From Sinorhizobium meliloti (GTDB taxonomy: Bacteria > Pseudomonadota > Alphaproteobacteria > Rhizobiales > Rhizobiaceae), in the NCBI RefSeq assembly GCF_035610345.1, contig NZ_CP141212.1, forward strand, positions 2,051,976-2,115,975: DNA of 64,000 bases. Reading direction: 5' to 3'. The notes beneath the pieces were generated by a model. The model did no database searches and was not told the origin of the DNA. It was given only the letters and a program-made list of their open reading frames with translations. Shown here one piece after another: positions 62,090 through 64,000 of this stretch. Every line of letters begins with the position of its first letter. The stretch's first letter is position 1. A program made the position numbers and the translations under genes.

Positions 62090-63364
62090 ATGAGCAAGAC
62101 AGCCAAGACGACGGACGAAGCGTCGCGTTCGACACCGTCGAACGTCACCGTCATCCCGGCTCCGGTGATGCCGCCACGCAAAAAGCGCCGTTCGCGCCGC
62201 CGCTGGATCTTTGCGCTCCTGGTGCTCGCTATCGTCGGCACGGGCTACTATGCCTGGAGCCGCCAGGGCGCGCAGCCGGCCACCACCATGATCACTCAGG
62301 CGGTCACGCGCGGCGACATCGAAGAGAGCGTGACTGCCGTCGGCACGCTGGAGGCGGTCAAATCGGTCGATGCCGGCGCACAGGTCTCCGGCCAGTTGAA
62401 GTCGCTGCATGTCGGGATCGGCGACAAGGTCGAACAGAACCAGCTCATCGCCGAGATAGACCCCGCCTCGATCGAGAACAGGATCGAGATCGACGAGGCG
62501 GAACTGGCCAATCTTGAAGCGCAGCTCGTCTCGAAGAAGGCCCAGCTCGTATTGAAGCAGGCCAATATCGAGCGTCAACGCAATCTCGTCGCCACGAAAA
62601 GCGTTTCGCAGTCGACGCTCGACCAGGCTGTCGCCGATCATGCGGCCGCTGGCGCCGACGTGCAGGCGATCGAGGCGCAGATCCGCAAGCAGAAGGCCAC
62701 CCTTGCCGGGGACCGGGTCGATCTCGGCTATACCAAGATCTATGCCCCGATGGCCGGCACGATCGTCGACGATCCCGCCAAGGAGGGACAGACCCTCAAC
62801 GCCAACCAGACGACGCCGACGATCGTCACCATCGCCGATCTTTCCACGATGACGGTCAAGGCGCAGGTCTCCGAAGCCGATGTCGGCAAGCTGAAGCTCG
62901 GCATGGATGCGTATTTCACCCTGCTCGGCCAGCCCGGAAAGCGCTTCACCGGCAAGTTGCGTCAGATCGAGCCGATGCCCGATACCGAGAACAACGTCGT
63001 CCTCTACTATGCCCTGTTCGATGTCCCCAATCCCACGGGCGAATTGATGATGTCGATGAGCGCGCAGGTCTTCTTTGTCCAGGCGGCGGCCAAGAATGTG
63101 CTGGTCGTCCCGAGCACGGCACTCCGCACCATGGAGGCGGCGGCCTCCGACGGGCCCGCAAGAGCGGAAGTGACCGTCGTCGCGCCGTCCGGTGCGAGGC
63201 AGACGCGCACCGTCGAGGTCGGTGTCCGCAACCGGGTGAGTGCAGAAATCCTCCGCGGGCTGGAGGAAGGTGAGAAAGTCGTCGTCGACGCTGCCTCCGC
63301 CACGAACGGCAACCGCGGTCCCAATACCAACCGGCGCGGCATGCGCATGCCGCCGATGTTCTGA
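62090..63364 (+). CDS. macA: MacA-like periplasmic adaptor of an ABC exporter
   Basis: A 424-residue membrane-fusion protein. A basic cytoplasmic N-terminus and one span (about residues 38-56) are followed by a lipoyl half-motif ([24 protein letters not shown]), an alpha-hairpin coiled coil (about 135-215), the second lipoyl half ([14 protein letters not shown]) and beta-barrel domains. It would link MacB to an outer-membrane channel for export of macrolides, peptides or other solutes. The macB gene starts 9 bases after its stop. Confidence 0.88.
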   Translation: MSKTAKTTDEASRSTPSNVTVIPAPVMPPRKKRRSRRRWIFALLVLAIVGTGYYAWSRQGAQPATTMITQAVTRGDIEESVTAVGTLEAVKSVDAGAQVSGQLKSLHVGIGDKVEQNQLIAEIDPASIENRIEIDEAELANLEAQLVSKKAQLVLKQANIERQRNLVATKSVSQSTLDQAVADHAAAGADVQAIEAQIRKQKATLAGDRVDLGYTKIYAPMAGTIVDDPAKEGQTLNANQTTPTIVTIADLSTMTVKAQVSEADVGKLKLGMDAYFTLLGQPGKRFTGKLRQIEPMPDTENNVVLYYALFDVPNPTGELMMSMSAQVFFVQAAAKNVLVVPSTALRTMEAAASDGPARAEVTVVAPSGARQTRTVEVGVRNRVSAEILRGLEEGEKVVVDAASATNGNRGPNTNRRGMRMPPMF

Positions 63365-63372
63365 GCACGCCG

Positions 63373-64000
63373 ATGGCCCCGCTCATTTCACTCCGGGATG
63401 TCAGCAAGACCTATTTCAACGGCGACATCGCCGTCGAGGTCTTGCACCATATCTCCCTCGATATCGAGGCCGGCGAGTTCGTCGCGATCATCGGCCAGTC
63501 CGGTTCCGGCAAGTCGACGCTGATGAACATTCTCGGCTGCCTCGACCAGCCGACCTCGGGCAACTACTTCATCGAAGGCGAAAGCGTCTCCGGCTTCGAC
63601 GGCGACGCCCTCGCGGCGCTGCGCCGCCGCACCTTCGGCTTCATCTTCCAGTCCTACAATCTGATCCCGACCGCAAGCGCCCGGGAGAATGTCGAGGTAC
63701 CCGCCGTCTATGCCGGCGTTTCCGCCCGCGACCGGCACGATCGTGCCGAGGCGCTCCTGCAGTCGCTCAAGCTCGGCGAACGGCTCGATCATCGTCCGAA
63801 CCAGCTTTCCGGTGGCCAGCAGCAGCGCGTCTCGATCGCCCGCGCCCTGATGAATGGAGGCCGCGTCATCCTTGCCGACGAGCCGACCGGCGCGCTCGAC
63901 AGCCAGAGCGGCGAAGAGGTGATGCGCCTCCTTCGCGATATGAACGAAAACGGCCACACCGTCATCGTCATCACCCATTCGCGCGAGGTCGCCGCACAGG
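63373..64000 (+). CDS. macB: MacB-like ABC exporter, ATPase part (truncated by window end)
   Basis: The first 209 residues of a MacB-type exporter. Walker A GQSGSGKS is at about residues 40-47, the Q-loop in [13 protein letters not shown], the signature LSGGQQQR and Walker [13 protein letters not shown] with D-loop follow, and the switch His in [10 protein letters not shown]. Sequence such as [22 protein letters not shown] is typical of the LolD/MacB group. The membrane half lies beyond the window. It is in an operon with macA. Confidence 0.9.
   Translation, partial: MAPLISLRDVSKTYFNGDIAVEVLHHISLDIEAGEFVAIIGQSGSGKSTLMNILGCLDQPTSGNYFIEGESVSGFDGDALAALRRRTFGFIFQSYNLIPTASARENVEVPAVYAGVSARDRHDRAEALLQSLKLGERLDHRPNQLSGGQQQRVSIARALMNGGRVILADEPTGALDSQSGEEVMRLLRDMNENGHTVIVITHSREVAAQ

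Overview
The window is high-GC chromosomal DNA from a Sinorhizobium/Ensifer-type alphaproteobacterium, probably of the S. meliloti group. The evidence is a short ftsZ2 paralogue, a betaine-homocysteine methyltransferase, two class III cyclases, a RIME-type palindromic repeat, tail-less rhizobial gene neighbourhoods and alphaproteobacterial Shine-Dalgarno usage. Species level cannot be fixed by reading alone.

Layout. 1-0.5 kb: start of cobQ (minus). 1.4-3.7 kb: a betaine-type ABC substrate-binding protein and ATPase with no permease beside them. 3.7-6.2 kb: tautomerase-like protein, divergent LysR regulator, and the bmt methyltransferase behind a perfect 16-bp palindrome. 6.2-13.4 kb: O-acyltransferase, aminotransferase with its PAS/HTH regulator, exported phosphodiester-glycosidase-like protein, Fe-S protein and an MttB-family methyltransferase. 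Several of these (cobQ, betaine uptake, Bmt, MttB, and a further betaine-type binding protein at 57.5 kb) share a one-carbon, betaine and corrinoid theme.

13.6-25.7 kb: a degraded prophage. Tail-fibre-like gene, portal, large terminase, a probable small terminase, a DnaA-domain-IV protein and a LexA/CI-like repressor with paired operators remain. Capsid, tail-tube, integrase and lysis genes are absent. Non-phage cargo (GFA-domain protein, DUF3309 peptide, heme-copper-oxidase-like membrane protein, BA14K-like protein, small exported proteins) is interleaved, and a gene-free 1.3-kb stretch carries palindromic repeats.

25.8-42.8 kb: pentapeptide-repeat protein, Tim44-domain protein, glycosyltransferase, tRNA-Lys(CTT), PhzF-like isomerase, an endonuclease/NUDIX pair, a secreted CHAP-like protein, a TadG-like protein, a three-gene TRAP transporter, a lipoprotein beta-propeller dehydrogenase and a cyclase-TolB-TPR protein.

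43-50.4 kb: ftsZ2, a lysine-rich small protein, a HAD phosphatase fused to a HerA-like ATPase, and an afuABC-type ABC importer. 50.8-64 kb: cspA, an unknown small gene, rpsU, membrane hydrolase, glutathione transferase, aldo/keto reductase, a RIME element, aminotransferase, an unlisted 33-residue membrane peptide, lipoprotein, L,D-transpeptidase with betaine-type binding protein, membrane cyclase, small exported protein, ilvC, a TetR regulator and the divergent macAB exporter (macB runs off the end).
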